64,000 nt of DNA, taken from Caprella mutica (taxonomy: Eukaryota > Arthropoda > Malacostraca > Amphipoda > Caprellidae). Location: the NCBI GenBank assembly GCA_947561585.1, contig CANNZV010001856.1, positions 82,414 through 146,413 of the forward strand. Direction: 5' to 3'. A program made the position numbers and the translations under genes. The notes beneath the pieces are model-generated. The model worked only from the letters and a program-made list of their open reading frames with translations. It ran no database searches and was not told where the DNA came from. Shown here piece after piece: positions 1 to 12,112 of this stretch; the first letter of the stretch is position 1, and the number at the start of each line of letters is the position of its first letter.

Positions 1-1084
1 GTTTTTATTATTATTTTATTATCAAATTAGATTATTTTTATTGTGTTCTAATTTTTTTCTATTAATCTCTATTATAATTTTAATCAATTAAAACTCTTCA
101 TTTTTAAAGTAAAAACACAATTATCTTTGAATAGAAAGCACATCAAAATATTTCATTTACATTCTTTTGAAATAAATAATGTACCTACTTTAATCACTAT
201 AATTTAAAAAAAATCACCTTCTTCTATTGTTCACTTTTTAGTGATAGTAATGGATTTTCTATATTTTATTTTAATTACACGTTATTTACCTTCACTTAGT
301 CGCTACGATGAACAGTGACACTATCGATACCAGTAAATATTTAAATAGTGTACCGTAATACTACACAGTAATAGTCGCTATCAGCTTTTAATTAAACAGC
401 CCTTATCTTAATTGTCTAATGACGTCGCAACTTATCAATTGAATTCATCGCAATTGAAGTTTTTGACCTAATTACTTTCGACGTCGCTCTTTTTATCTCG
501 TAATTAAAATAATTAATTTTAACTTGGTGGAACGAGAATGAGATATTAGTACAAACTGGTAATTTCTAATTATGCATTGAATTTGATAGAAAGTTAATGA
601 AATATCCTTATCAAACTCCGTAGACTTTATAACTTATTTCGATGATTATTTATCATTAGTTTGTATTTTCGAATGTTCATATACAGTTAATCATATGTTA
701 TTAATATGATTTCTATGCATTTTTCATACCATTAGCAAATCATATTTTAATGAACATGTTAAAAAAAATAATCATTAATTTTATAATGGTTTCCTTTATA
801 AAAAAGACTTTTCATGTCCATTTTCCATTACAGGGCTATAAATACCTATCCTCATTTTAATTAGCAATTAGTGACTGAGAGACGAATAGATTACCTAAAA
901 ATCCAGGCTAAATTACTCTAAAAAAAACAGCTAAATTACCTCAAAAATCTGGTTAAATTACCCTTTCGATTCACGCCTTTTTAAGGATAATGATATTATA
1001 GGTGAATAAAATTAATACATCAACCCCTTATATTATTTCCCTTATTTATGTAAAACTTAATCCGAACCTTATTGAACTATGAAA
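1..1084. other. AT-rich DNA without recognisable gene
   Basis: Low-complexity AT-rich sequence with stops in all frames. A short imperfect repeat of the motif taaattacctcaaaaatc lies near 890-965. I see no coding exon, RNA gene or complete mobile element. Confidence 0.6.
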
Positions 1085-2411
1085 CCTAATCATGCCTTTT
1101 CACCCTAATCTTGCCTTTTCACCCTAATCATGCCTTTTCACCATAATCTTACCTTTTCACCCTAATCATGCTTTTTCACCCTAATCATGCTTTTTCACCC
1201 TAATCATGCCTTTTCACCCTAATCTTACCTTTTCACCCTAATCATGCTTTTCACCCTAATCATGCTTTTTCACCCTAATCATGCTTTTTCACCCTAATCA
1301 TGCTTTTTCACCCTAATCATGCTTTTTCACCCTAATCATGCTTTTTCACCCTAATCATGCTTTTTCACCCTATCATGCCTTTTCCCCCTAATCTTACCTT
1401 TTCACCCTAATCATAGCTTTTTCACCCTAATCATGCTTTTTCACCCTAATCATGCTTTTTCACCCTAATCATGCTTTTTCACCCTAATCATGCTTTTTCA
1501 CCCTAATCATGCTTTTCCCCCTAATCTTACCTTTTCACCCTAATCATGCTTTTTCACCCTAATCATGCTTTTTCACCCTAACATGCTTTTTCATCCTAAT
1601 CTTGCCTTTTCCCCCTAATCATGCCTTTTCACATAATCATGCCTTTTCACCATAATCATGCCTTTTCACCATAATCATGCCTTTTCACCATATCATGCCT
1701 TTTCACCTTAATCTTGCCTTTTCACCTTAATCTTGCCTTTTCCCCTAATCATGCCTTTTCACCATAATCATCGCCTTTTCACCATAATCATGCCTTTTCA
1801 CCATAATCATGCCTTTTCACCCTAATCTTGCCTTTTCCCCTTAATCATGCCATTTCACCCTAATCTTGCCTTTTCCCCCTAATCATGCCTTTTCATCATA
1901 ATCATGCCTTTTCACCCTAATCATGCCTTTTCACCCTAATCTTGCCTTTTCCCCTTAATCATGCCATTTCACCCTAATCTTGCCTTTTCCCCCTAATCAT
2001 GCCTTTTCACCATAATCATGCCTTTTCACCCTAATCATGCCTTTTCACCGTAATCATGCCTTTTCACCATAATCATGCTTCATCACCCTAGTCATGCCTT
2101 TTCACCGTAATCATGCCTTTTCACCCTAATCATGCCTTTTCACCCTAATCATGCCTTTTCACCTTAATCATGCCTTTTCACCGTAATCGTGCCTTTTCAC
2201 CATAATCATGCTTCATCACCCTAGTCATGCCTTTTCACCGTAATCATGCCTTTTCACCATAATCATGCCTTTTCACCCTAATCATGCCTTTTCACCGTAA
2301 TCATGCCTTTTCACCATAATCATGCTTCATCACCCTAGTCATGCCTTTTCACCGTAATCATGCCTTTTCACCCTAATCATGCCTTTTCACCCTAGTCATG
2401 CCTTTTCACCG
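1085..2411. repeat. Tandem array, ~19-bp monomer, about 70 copies
   Basis: The monomer reads approximately atgccttttcaccctaatc, with frequent single-base variants (cttgcc, catgct, ccgtaat, ccataat). Variants cluster regionally: atgctttttcaccctaatc dominates 1170-1580, while ccataat and ccgtaat forms dominate the right third. This is what local duplication of short blocks would produce. The monomer contains ccctaa, but the array is not a telomere. Confidence 0.95.
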
Positions 2412-3827
2412 TACATTTCTTTCCAATCTCGCCTGACAGGCAATAAAAAATTTTACTTTGATGCAAATGATTTGAGAGGCTCTCTTTGATTTTAACTTTT
2501 ACTTGGTTAAGTGAATAGCTCTGTAAAGTAATTGAAAGGGATTATATTTCCGTGGGCAATTTTTGCTTCAATGTAATTATTTACAGTATCAACGTGCATG
2601 TGTAAAGAAAAATAAAATGATACAATAAAAAGTATCATTTAAAATTATTTTATGCTTTAAATATTATGGTATACTCAGTTATATTTTTAAATACTAAATC
2701 ACTGTATTACTCTTCATTAAACTTTCTGTTACTCTTTACCGTTACTCTTACATTTTACTCTTAACAGTTACTCTTATATTTAATTTACTCTTTTCATGTC
2801 ACCTAATTTTTATCTCTTTTCAAATATTGAGATCGCGTTTCTGTCATATTAATTTCCGTAGACTTTTCGCAATAGAAACACTCGATATCCCATAGTATTT
2901 AATCCTCGTCTTTTCGTCCCTAGTGACATTTTGGCCGATTTATTTGGCATTTTGTGTGTCTTTAATTTAGCGACTTATACGCCTTGTGCAATATTTCAAT
3001 GGGAGATAATATTGGGAGAATTATTTTAATTATTTTACGGTTTGGGTGAAAAATACTTTTCATTTAATTGTTCCATTTATTTGAACTTCCAGAGTTTATT
3101 CCTTTAGAAAGATAATGTAACGTTGAAAAATGTAAATAAACTGTAGAACTATATTGAATTGGTAATTGAACTGCGTTCTCTGTTTGTTTTTTATAATTTA
3201 TTTACCAGTTGTAGTTTTAATATCATCACTCTATATCATACTCTAGTTTTTATATTCAAGAGTAACAACATTGGAATAAATAAAATATTTTTTCTATTTA
3301 AAATAATTTTAAGCTTTTCGTCAGATTTATATCCAAAAAATTTTTTTCCAAAATTTCTAAATTTTTAAATCGAAATTTTACAATTATATTTCAGATTTTT
3401 TTTATTTCTGAAGGTAATTATATTTATTTCTAATCACTCCATAATACTTTCTTCATAATTTTCTATCCTTCTGCAGCAATAAATCGTTAGAAATAAGCCT
3501 AGTGTGGCAAGCCCATTAGTTTCATCTTAGCCCTCTACTCCATGTGAATTAAAGTCTTTGTCCGAGAGTCTGGTGAGCCACATTGCATTTTGTGTCAATA
3601 AGCGCCTGATGAGACTGACAGATGACTTACTGACGAGACACCTGTGGCCTCTATCTACCAGACAGCCTCACTCACTATCACACAAATGAGATGAACTCGC
3701 TGGTCAAACTATATTAAATTAAAAATTTGGTTAAATGGAAAATTTTGAAAATATGAAATATACGTAACTTACTGAGTGAAAAGATTTATACTCAATGGGA
3801 AATCCATATTATAAGATGTTATTTTAA
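2412..3827. other. AT-rich DNA without recognisable gene
   Basis: Unique-looking AT-rich sequence. The short open frame near 3159-3368 has no family resemblance and low-complexity composition, so I treat it as chance. Confidence 0.55.
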
Positions 3828-3887
3828 CTCAGCGTTGGAGGTTTTTTCAGTTTTTTTCAGAAACCTGAAAAAACCTTCAACGCTGAG
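3828..3887. repeat. Short foldback hairpin
   Basis: Arms of about 23 bp (ctcagcgttggaggtttttt and its near-perfect complement at 3868-3887) flank a 14-base loop. It resembles a tiny foldback element. No second copy was noticed in the window. Confidence 0.7.
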
Positions 3888-4263
3888 TACAAAAAACCTC
3901 TGATACCTTAAAAAACTAGTAACTATTGAATTTAAATCAGTATATATTTCCTACAATAACATCTTACATTCTGTTAATAAACATATCAAAAATTGCCTAC
4001 ATTCTTGAAAGAATTATCCCAATTCCTAAGGAAATGTTTTGTAAAAATATTTTCGATTTAAAAAAAAATTATGAAAAAGTGTTGGCGAAAAATTATCTAA
4101 CTTTTTTTCTAAAAAATCTTTTGGAGACATAATCCTTATGCCTATATATAATAGGTAGTGTACCTATCTCCCTATTTAGATTGACTTGATAGTAGCAGTG
4201 AATATTGGTAAATCCCGTAGATTGTAATTATTGAGTATGATTTAGCTATGATTATGATAATTA

Positions 4264-4396
4264 TTATATAAATTGGTGTCCATGATACCTGCTGGTATCA
4301 TGGACACCAATTTAAATTTTAATAACGATTATCATATCCTTTTTTCTTATATGACCGAAGATGTGTAACTGTCCGATAATTCATAACTTCCCCTAC
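4264..4396. mobile_element. Foldback MITE family 1, left-truncated copy
   Basis: The inner palindrome (ggtgtccatgatacc ... ggtatcatggacacc) and the right arm ending in gataattcataacttcccc are present. The left outer arm is missing or unrecognisable. The inner arms share the same departure from the family sequence (ggtgtcc paired with ggacacc), so the two sides of the stem match each other rather than the consensus. The stretch 4397-4742 to its right holds nothing recognisable. Confidence 0.75.
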
Positions 4397-4742
4397 ATCA
4401 ATGAAAGTAATACTCTTGGCAAATAACTCCCAATGAATGGTGTCTCTTTTCTCTAACTTTTTGTATTGCTATGTTAATTACAGAGAAGTTTTACGCGTCT
4501 TCTTTGGTGTTTGGAGACTGAAAACTTCTTCTAACCTCTCCCTCACATCTAAGACTTTTTATTCTGTAGAAACTCTTTATATTCATTGTAAGGTAATTAT
4601 TGGTATTAGTTAAGATTTGAATTCTATTGGGCTATTTGTGGTATCGTTAAAATTGTTAAAACTTTTGTTCGATAATTTTAAAAACTGGTATTTCTTCGAT
4701 ATGATTTAATGGTACTATTACATGTACAGAACGATTGAAACA

Positions 4743-4896
4743 ACTTAATACAATTTAAAGGACTTAATACAATTTAAAGGACTTAATACAATTTAAAGGA
4801 CTTAATACAATTTATAGGACTTAATACAATTTAAAGGAATTTATACAATTTAAAGGACTTAATACAATTTAAAGGACTTAATACAATTTAAAGGAC
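4743..4896. repeat. Tandem array, 19-bp monomer, ~8 copies
   Basis: The monomer is acttaatacaatttaaagg, nearly identical between copies, which suggests recent expansion. Confidence 0.95.
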
Positions 4897-5058
4897 ATAA
4901 ATAAAGTCCCATTTTACTTCTTATCACCTCTTACATCTGCAGCAGATGGTACTATCACCTCTAAAATCTGCAACAGACTGTACTTGGTTTAGTAAAATCT
5001 ATCACAGGAGAAAATTTTGTTTTCGCCTCAAGTTTTAATTGGTGCTTCAACTTCGCCA

Positions 5059-5281
5059 ACTATCACCTCTCCATTAAATAGTAGGGAGTACTATCACCTC
5101 TCCATTAAATAATAGGGAGTACTATCACCTCTCCATTAAATAGTAGGGAGTACTATCACCTCTCCATTAAATAGTAGGGAGTACTATCACCTCTCCATTA
5201 AATAGTAGGGAGTACTATCACCTCTCCATTAAATAGTAGGGAGTACTATCACCTCTCCATTAAATAGTAGGGAGTACTATC
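5059..5281. repeat. Tandem array, 31-bp monomer, ~7 copies
   Basis: The monomer is actatcacctctccattaa followed by atagtagggagt, nearly invariant. The segment gtaggctcgtactatcacct at 5624-5643 and the bases after it in the neighbouring dispersed repeat read almost the same, so the array was probably seeded from that element. Degenerate units lie just left, at 4920-5000. Confidence 0.95.
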
Positions 5282-5289
5282 CACTGTAT

Positions 5290-5790
5290 TACATTTGGAT
5301 AGTAGTAGTATTTACTATCCACTACTATTGCACACTAGTTATCGGATAGTAACTCTGGGGAGAATATATCAGAGTACAAATTTAGTATTACAATCTGTAC
5401 TTTTCTCGTTATTGAGAACTCAGGGGCTCTATCCTGAAGCTGTCTGTTGTGAATGGAAGAGAAGGGGGTGGAGTCCATTGGGCCCCGAACTGTTGTAATT
5501 TTGATTAGTATTTTCTTTCATTAATTTTTATTTTGTTTATCTTTTTTTAACGCTACTTGCAGTTTTAGAGGATAGCGCTAGGGTTATGCTCTTCAACTAC
5601 GAGGGCTTAGATTTAGTGGTAGGTAGGCTCGTACTATCACCTCTTCATTTTCCTCTTCCATCCGTGAGAGCAGCCACTGGTGCTTGTATCCCTTTTCGTC
5701 ACATTCCTTGTAAGTGACTACATTCACGTAGTAGCTTTTCTGCATCCATTAGCTAGGTTGGTGGTAAGTTTTAACGTGAATAAAAAAATT
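5290..5790 (+). mobile_element. Dispersed repeat A, copy 1
   Basis: This segment recurs in reverse complement at about 30415-30960. Shared blocks include ggggctctatc, aacgctacttgcagttttag, agcgctagggtt, tactatcacctcttcatttt and ccttttcgtcaca. No terminal repeats or coding capacity are visible, so the class is unknown; it may be a nonautonomous element. Confidence 0.75.
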
Positions 5791-6957
5791 CTAAATATAC
5801 CTCCTTCTCAACAATAAAATATAAACATATAAAGGAAGCATTAGCTTATAAAAACATATCAAGACAAATACATTCCCAATTAGTACTATCCAAAACCTAA
5901 TTTAAGTGGTTCCTATAATTTTGTAGTCGCTTGTACAGAACAACATTATATAATTCTTTATCTATTTAGACATTAATTACAGTAACAATTTAATATCATT
6001 ACGTGGCCACTAATTTACATCAGACTGAATTAATTGAGTTCAACTTCAACCTTTTCAGTCCGTATTATCATTCGCATATAAATTGTTCTAAAATTAGATA
6101 CATCTGGGAGATGAATTAATTCGTCCGAAAATTTTATATTCTTTTCGAAATTGTTTTCACTGAAAATAAGGTTATTATATGAATGTGGAATGATTAATAT
6201 CCCCATGTATAATTCGTATCAGTGGATTATTATTTTAATTGTCAAAATTAAACAAATTTGAAGAAAAATATTTACTAAATAGTTCATTATTTTGTACTGT
6301 CTTAATAAATCTCTCTAAAAATGTTATCAATTAATTGCTTCATTTAATTTCAAATGGAAAAGTCATTAATGATCTATAAGATAGATGATCACAGAGATGA
6401 TCTGTAATGATCATAAGGCTTTGGTTTGTCGTAAATAGATCACTCTATAGATATTTTTTATATAATTTAGCCCTGCCACCCCTAATGAATTATTAATAAT
6501 GATATCAGAGCCAATATCCCCAGAGTATTTCTTCTTGTCACACCCCCCTCATATCAGTCTGTGACATCATATTTATGTCACGTAGTGGCCAATGCCTTAG
6601 TTAGTTTGACTGTGAATAAATAATGCCATCTAGAGTTAGGATATTCTTAAAAAGGGATGAGTTTTACCGTAGAGTTTTGGTTTAAAACATTTAACATTTT
6701 TTTCAAAAAAGTTTATACCTAAATAATTGGAGTTCCAGGGATAAAAAAAAAATCTATTAGATTAATTATAAATAATAATTCTCATCTAGATTCTTTATGA
6801 AGTTTTAAACTCCCCGTTCTTTAATAATAATTCATATCATTCATGTTTAGAGTTTAAAGGTCATTCGTCTCATCTTCGATATAAATATTGGAAAAATATC
6901 TCAGAGGTTCAGAATGAAGCAACTTCTTCCTATTGGCTATACGTCTTATTGCAAATA
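5791..6957. other. AT-rich DNA without recognisable gene
   Basis: No coding exon, RNA gene or repeat unit recognised. Confidence 0.5.
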
Positions 6958-7077
6958 CGCCACCTAGAGGGAAAAACCTGCACAGTATTTGTAACAGCGC
7001 CACCTAGCGTGTAAAACCTGCACAGTATTAGTAACAACGCCACCTAGAGTGAAAAACCTGCACAGTTTTAGTAACAA
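6958..7077. repeat. Three tandem 40-bp units with a CTCF-like core
   Basis: Three direct units begin cgccacctagagg, cgccacctagcgt and cgccacctagagt, each continuing with aaaacctgcacagt. The core gcgccacctag(c/a)g resembles the complementary form of the animal CTCF consensus. The resemblance is by eye only. The following 7078-7501 has no recognisable gene. Confidence 0.8.
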
Positions 7078-7501
7078 TTCAATAAAATTATACCCATTTT
7101 ATAAAATTTTCAATTGTTATTCAAATTTCTATCACAAAATAAAGGATATTAAGATTGGTGAAATTAGAAAAAAAGAATTCGCCATCACAATTCACTACAG
7201 CATTACATTGAGTTCATTATTTGTACTGCTAATTAAGTTCACACACCATCTGTTTATTCTAACACATCTGTCTGTCTGTCTTGGTGTCTGTCCATTAACT
7301 TAAATTAAATTAATTACCCATTAAATGTAGCACAATAGGGCAAAGTAACATTTACCAGATGTGAATTGAGCGCCAGCTGAAACTTCCAGAAGGTAATTAT
7401 CTGTTACTATTTTTCTTCATATTTTTTATTTCACTTTCTCCTTTTCATCTCTTTTATTTTATTTTATTTATTTTTTTAAATTCGCGTATACTTATCACTG
7501 C

Positions 7502-8290
7502 CTCCCTCTTCACTATAATACCCTCTCCATTTCCCTCCCTATAATACCCTCTCCATTTCCCTCCCTATAATACCCTCTCCATTTCCCTCCCTATAATACC
7601 CTCTCCATTTCCCTCCCTATAATACCCCTCTTCATTTCCCTCCCTATAATACCCTCTCCATTTCCCTCCCTATAATACCCCTCCCCATTTCCCTCCCTAT
7701 AATACCCCTCTCCATTTCCCTCCCTATAATACCCCTCTCCATTTCCCTCCCTATAATACCCCTCTCCATTTCCCTCCCTATAATACCCTCTCCATTTCCC
7801 TCCCTATAATACCCCTCCCCATTTCCCTCCCTATAATACCCCTCTCCATTTCCCTCCCTATAATACCCCTCTCCATTTCCCTCCCTATAATACCCTCTCC
7901 ATTTCCCTCCCTATAATACCCCTCTCCATTTCCCTCCCTATAATACCCCTCTCCATTTCCCTCCCTATAATACCCCTCTCCATTTCCCTCCCTATAATAC
8001 CCTCTCCATTTCCCTCCCTATAATACCCTCTCCATTTTCCTCCCTATAATACCCCTCTCCATTTCCCTCCCTATAATACCCCGCTCCATTTCCCTTCCTA
8101 TAATACCCCTCTCCATTTCCCTCCCTATAATACCCTCTCCATTTCCCTCCCTACAATACCCTCTCCATTCCCCTCCCTATAATTCCCTCTCCATTTCCCT
8201 CTCTATAATTCCCTCTCCATTTCCCTCTCTATAATTCCCTCTCCATTTCCCTCCCTATAATACCCTCTCTATTTCCCTCCCTATAATTCC
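7502..8290. repeat. Tandem array, ~26-bp pyrimidine-rich monomer, ~30 copies
   Basis: The monomer is approximately ccctccctataataccct followed by ctccattt, alternating between 26 and 27 bp through one extra C. The + strand is almost pure pyrimidine apart from the ataata block, giving strong strand asymmetry. Confidence 0.95.
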
Positions 8291-9041
8291 CTATAACCAT
8301 CAAGATAGCAACTCTAAACTTACCTCCTTTAATTGCAATAGCTGTGAGTTGATAGTAAATACCTTACCAATGAACTGTAGTGGCTATGGGACTCTGGGGG
8401 AAAGACCTCATTGCCAAGCACCATTTAAAGCCTAAACCTTTCTCCTACCATTTGAAGCTTTTCTTTTTAAAAAGCCTTTCTCTTTAAAGCCTTTCTTTGT
8501 TAAGCCTTCATTTGCAACCCACTATTTAACTTCAAAATCATTCTCTGATATAATAATAGATTCGTTCACCACTCGTCATAGCAGTAGGTAATTGGATTAT
8601 TAATTTATCTATTAAAACTTTTCATATCATCATTAACGTTTAAATTTTTTAGTTCATTTTTGACCTATAGGTGACCTTGACCTTTAACCCGATCGAGTCC
8701 AAAATCTAATAAACTGGTTACTGGATAATGACCAATCGTCCCACCAAATTTCATACAATTTGGTTGAACACTTTTTGAGTTAACAAGATTACAAATAAGT
8801 AAATGCTGATCAAAACACAATCTTCCGCAATTTTCTGAAGGTAATAAGTAGAAGAATGATAATTTTCTCTATAGACAGTACCCAAGGTAGAGTTTCCATA
8901 TTCCGCCAAATAGGAAATGTGAAAATCTCAGCTGTCGACAAGAGGCTTACATTTGCTATCGGTTTTCGAAGACATGCAGTAAGTGCATTATGCCTCGTTC
9001 TTCAAACTCTATTGATACGCAGAACTGCATTTATTCCTTGT
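8291..9041. other. No gene; probable retroelement-like remnant at 8640-8800
   Basis: The stretch gtgaccttgacctttaaccc, followed by ccaccaaatttcatacaatt and gaacactttttgagtta, resembles the tail sequence of old dispersed retroelements found in many invertebrates. This is a recollection of pattern, not a database match. The tgacct repeats also look like nuclear-receptor half-sites. Nothing else is recognised. Confidence 0.3.
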
Positions 9042-9318
9042 ACCGTGTGTCCCCAAAAAAAGTTTACTCTATTTTAAATAATAATAATAAGCTTACTAAG
9101 TATATATATATTTATGTAGAAGTTCGTATATTTAATACAAGGTTTTATATATTTTTATTCATTATTATATTTGTAAATTATTATTTTAGCTTGTGAATTT
9201 TCACTAGAATTTGCAAAAATCTTGTAATAAATATACGGACTAGTGCATGAATATATTTCTGGTTTATAGCAAATTTATTCAATTTTAAAATTAAGTGTAC
9301 TTTTTCGTCGGACATAGG
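9042..9318. mobile_element. Probable degenerate MITE with gtgtcccc-type ends
   Basis: The left end ccgtgtgtccccaaaaaaag and the right end acttttt(cgt)cggacataggg are imperfect inverted repeats, and the adjoining tttaaaat blocks are also inverted. The interior is AT-rich and noncoding. The ends resemble Tc1/mariner-type termini, but divergence makes this tentative. Confidence 0.45.
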
Positions 9319-10140
9319 GAAAATGGGACATATAGTAAATGAAATTTCTATATTCTCTTAATTTGAAGTCAAGTATGAATATTTAGTCAAGCTGTTCTGA
9401 AATCCAATTATCGGATTCATATCCGAGAAACTTTAGGCTCGACTCTCCCTCCTTTGGTTCAAATTCTCCGGAGAATTTATCCGTTAAAGTTAATTGGGTT
9501 GCAGTCGATCGAATTCACCTGAATATACCAAATGGTTAATTAAAAGATAAATTAACTCCTAGAGTACCTACCAGCCCCATTTCTCTGGTTTGGAATTAAA
9601 CATACGACAACTGAAATAATTGAATTGTTTCATTTCCGCCCGCTGACGAATTATAATCGTCAGCTTTTGTTCAGCGATTGTTATGATTAAAATGATTATC
9701 TACGACTGTTGTTTAGTCGACGAAAATCCGATCGTAATGTATTGAAAATTTAAATCACTTATCGACATCTGTACCAAAAAGGCCCGATGAAAATATCTGA
9801 AATTTGGATATTTGAGACATAGTACGATTGGTATAATAATAGTCGGGCTTAAGATGCTTATTTTCTGAATTAAATGGTCATTTATGCTGATTTTTAACAT
9901 TTTATTTATTTTTAAATGTTAACCGTTTTCACGTTTCTCTTCACTATTTCATGCAATAGAAATATATTGATAATAAAATAACGAAGTTAGTGCGAAATAT
10001 GCTCTATGAATTGAACAGAACATATATTTCTTATTTATTTCATGTTTCACTATTTCTGTTCAATGTTCTCCTTATTCACTGCTGTGTTAGATGTTATTCT
10101 CTATTCGATATCTCGTGTTACATATGTTCTTCATTCGAAA
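9319..10140. other. AT-rich DNA without recognisable gene
   Basis: No exon, RNA gene or repeat recognised. Confidence 0.5.
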
Positions 10141-10752
10141 ACATTTGTATTCATTTACGCAGTATTTGTATACATTTACAAAGTATTTGTATCCATTTAC
10201 ACAGTATTTGTATCCATTTACACAGTATTTGTATCCATTTACACAGTATTTGTATTCATTTACACAGTATTTGTATCAATTTACACAGTATTTGTATTCA
10301 TTTACACAGTATTTGTATCCATTTACACAGTATTTGTATTCATTTACACAGTATTTGTATTCATTTACGCAGTATTTGTATCCATTTACACAGTATTTGT
10401 ATCCATTTACACAGTATTTGTATTCATTTACAGAGTATTTGTATTCATTTACACAGTATTTGTATTCATTTACACAGTATTTGTATTCATTTACAGAGTA
10501 TTTGTATTCATTTACAGAGTATTTGTATTCATTTACAGAGTTTTTGTATTCATTTACACAGTATTTGTATTCATTTACACAGTATTTGTATCCATTTACA
10601 CAGAATTTGTATTCACTTACAGATTATTTGTATTCATTTACACAGTATTTGTATTCATTTACAGAGTATTTGTATTCATTTACACAGTATTTGTATTCAT
10701 TTACAGAGTATTTGTATTCATTTACACAGTATTTGTATTCATTTACAGAGTG
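10141..10752. repeat. Tandem array, 21-bp monomer, ~29 copies
   Basis: The monomer is tatttgtattcatttacacag, with variants tccattt and acagag. Because 21 is divisible by three and the unit lacks stops, several frames stay open (for example a seven-residue F-V-F-I-Y-T-V repeat). These open frames are a by-product of the array, not genes. Confidence 0.95.
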
Positions 10753-10821
10753 AATCAGATTTTATATTTATAGATGAAATGGAATATTATTTGTATATAA
10801 ATCATTTAAATTGATGTCTTC

Positions 10822-10930
10822 TCACATGTACCATCAGAGAAAAGAGTCTCAGCATTATGATAATATCTCAAATCACAGTTTTCTAATTTGCACTCATTTT
10901 ATAAATTTATTATCGTATACCCAAACCAAT
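10822..10930 (-). mobile_element. Dispersed repeat B, terminal fragment
   Basis: Reads gtaccatcagagaaaagagt then aatcacagttttctaattt, the reverse complement of the sequence at 24940-24995 and similar to 55430-55500. Three scattered copies define a dispersed family of unknown class. Confidence 0.65.
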
Positions 10931-11040
10931 TTTATTGTATCTACATACAAGTATAACATTTAGTAAAATTTATTTTTGGAAATATGAAATTAGTATACCA
11001 TCTAAAAATCACTACGGATTCACTTTTCTTAGACTGTACA

Positions 11041-11217
11041 TTGTGTACAATTGTACATTGAAGGCATTCACATCTATACTACATACATATAATAAGAGCC
11101 GCGTCTGTCTGTCTGTCTGTCACACTTTTATTAAGAAATACATATTGAAAGGAAAAAAATCTTTTGTAGCAGTATCATGACTACGGACTACAATAATATT
11201 GACACTAATTATTTAAA

Positions 11218-11252
<35 letters not shown>

Positions 11253-11345
11253 CTTTTGAGAGATTTTTCAGAATATGCGAATATGTTTATCCATAATACA
11301 TACCAGATTTCGACTAAAGTTTAGATTCAATAACAGGTACTGTAC
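11041..11345 (+). mobile_element. Dispersed repeat C, copy 1, with (AT)n
   Basis: Contains agagccgcgtctgtctgtct, then cacacttttattaagaaata, an AT dinucleotide run at 11221-11250, and agattcaataacaggtac. A reverse-complement copy lies at about 26955-27220. One end carries a short tctg repeat. The class is unknown. Confidence 0.65.
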
Positions 11346-11511
11346 TAGTATACATAATACCAAGCATTCACTACTCTCTGCACCCTTTGTTGCTTAAAAA
11401 TAATCTACTCCATCCTCAGATCATAGGGAGAGATGACCCTTCTGTAGTTCCTAATTGGAACAACCTTTTTGTGATCTGTATACGTTTGCCAGGATGCAGG
11501 GTGAGACAGAC

Positions 11512-12110
11512 ACAGGGTGAGACAGACACAGGGTGGCGGAAAAGTAACTTTACACATTTAAAAGCTTATTCCATGAAAACCAGTTCAACTATAGATATAA
11601 AATGTGAATTTTTAGACCACATCTCAAAGATTTTTTACAGTATTAGTGAAATAGATATAAAGAATATTTTGTTCATCGAATTACAGCAAGATGGCAAAGA
11701 ACAACGAGCAAGAATGTTGGAAGGTTAATTCCAACATCATGGATCATTAGAAACTGTACAACGAGAATTCGTAAGAGTTTTTCATCTAAAGAAAGCAACA
11801 CATCCTAAAAAAAATATAAAAAATTCCATATGAAATTCAAGTAACACAGCTGTTGACTTTTGTGTCACGGCAACAGAGGAATTAATTCGCCCACAACTTG
11901 CTAAGGCTAGCAGATGATGAGTCATTCATTTTAAATCTGGTAACGTCTTACAAAGCCCAACAATAATAAAAAAAACTTCGGAATGACATCATTTAAAAAA
12001 TTATAACTAAAATCTATAAATTCACATTTATTTGATATCTATAGTTGAGTCAGTTTACAAGCAATGAACATTCAAAAAAAGTGTAAAGTAACTTTTCCGC
12101 CATCCTGTAC
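11512..12110 (+). pseudogene. Decayed mariner-like (DUF4817-type) transposon remnant
   Basis: Near-perfect inverted ends, cagggtggcggaaaagtaac at 11512 and gttacttttccgccatcctg-type sequence at 12086-12108, bound about 600 bp. Inside, the frame starting near 11729 reads FQHHGSLETVQREFVRVFHL, which resembles the helix-turn-helix N-terminus of transposases in the DUF4817/mariner group. Stops and frame changes interrupt it and no catalytic domain remains, so it is a dead, internally deleted element. The family assignment is from memory of that motif pattern. The 12-13 kb satellite begins at its right end. Confidence 0.6.
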
Positions 12111-12112
12111 AT

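Noticed and set aside
1085..2411. CRISPR array
   Set aside because: No distinct unique spacers between repeats; it is a contiguous satellite in a eukaryotic genome. The same applies to the other arrays.
10141..10752. Overlapping long open frames (up to 274 codons) of seven-residue repeats
   Set aside because: The 21-bp tandem unit has no stop in several frames, so all stay open together; no splice or start context supports a gene.
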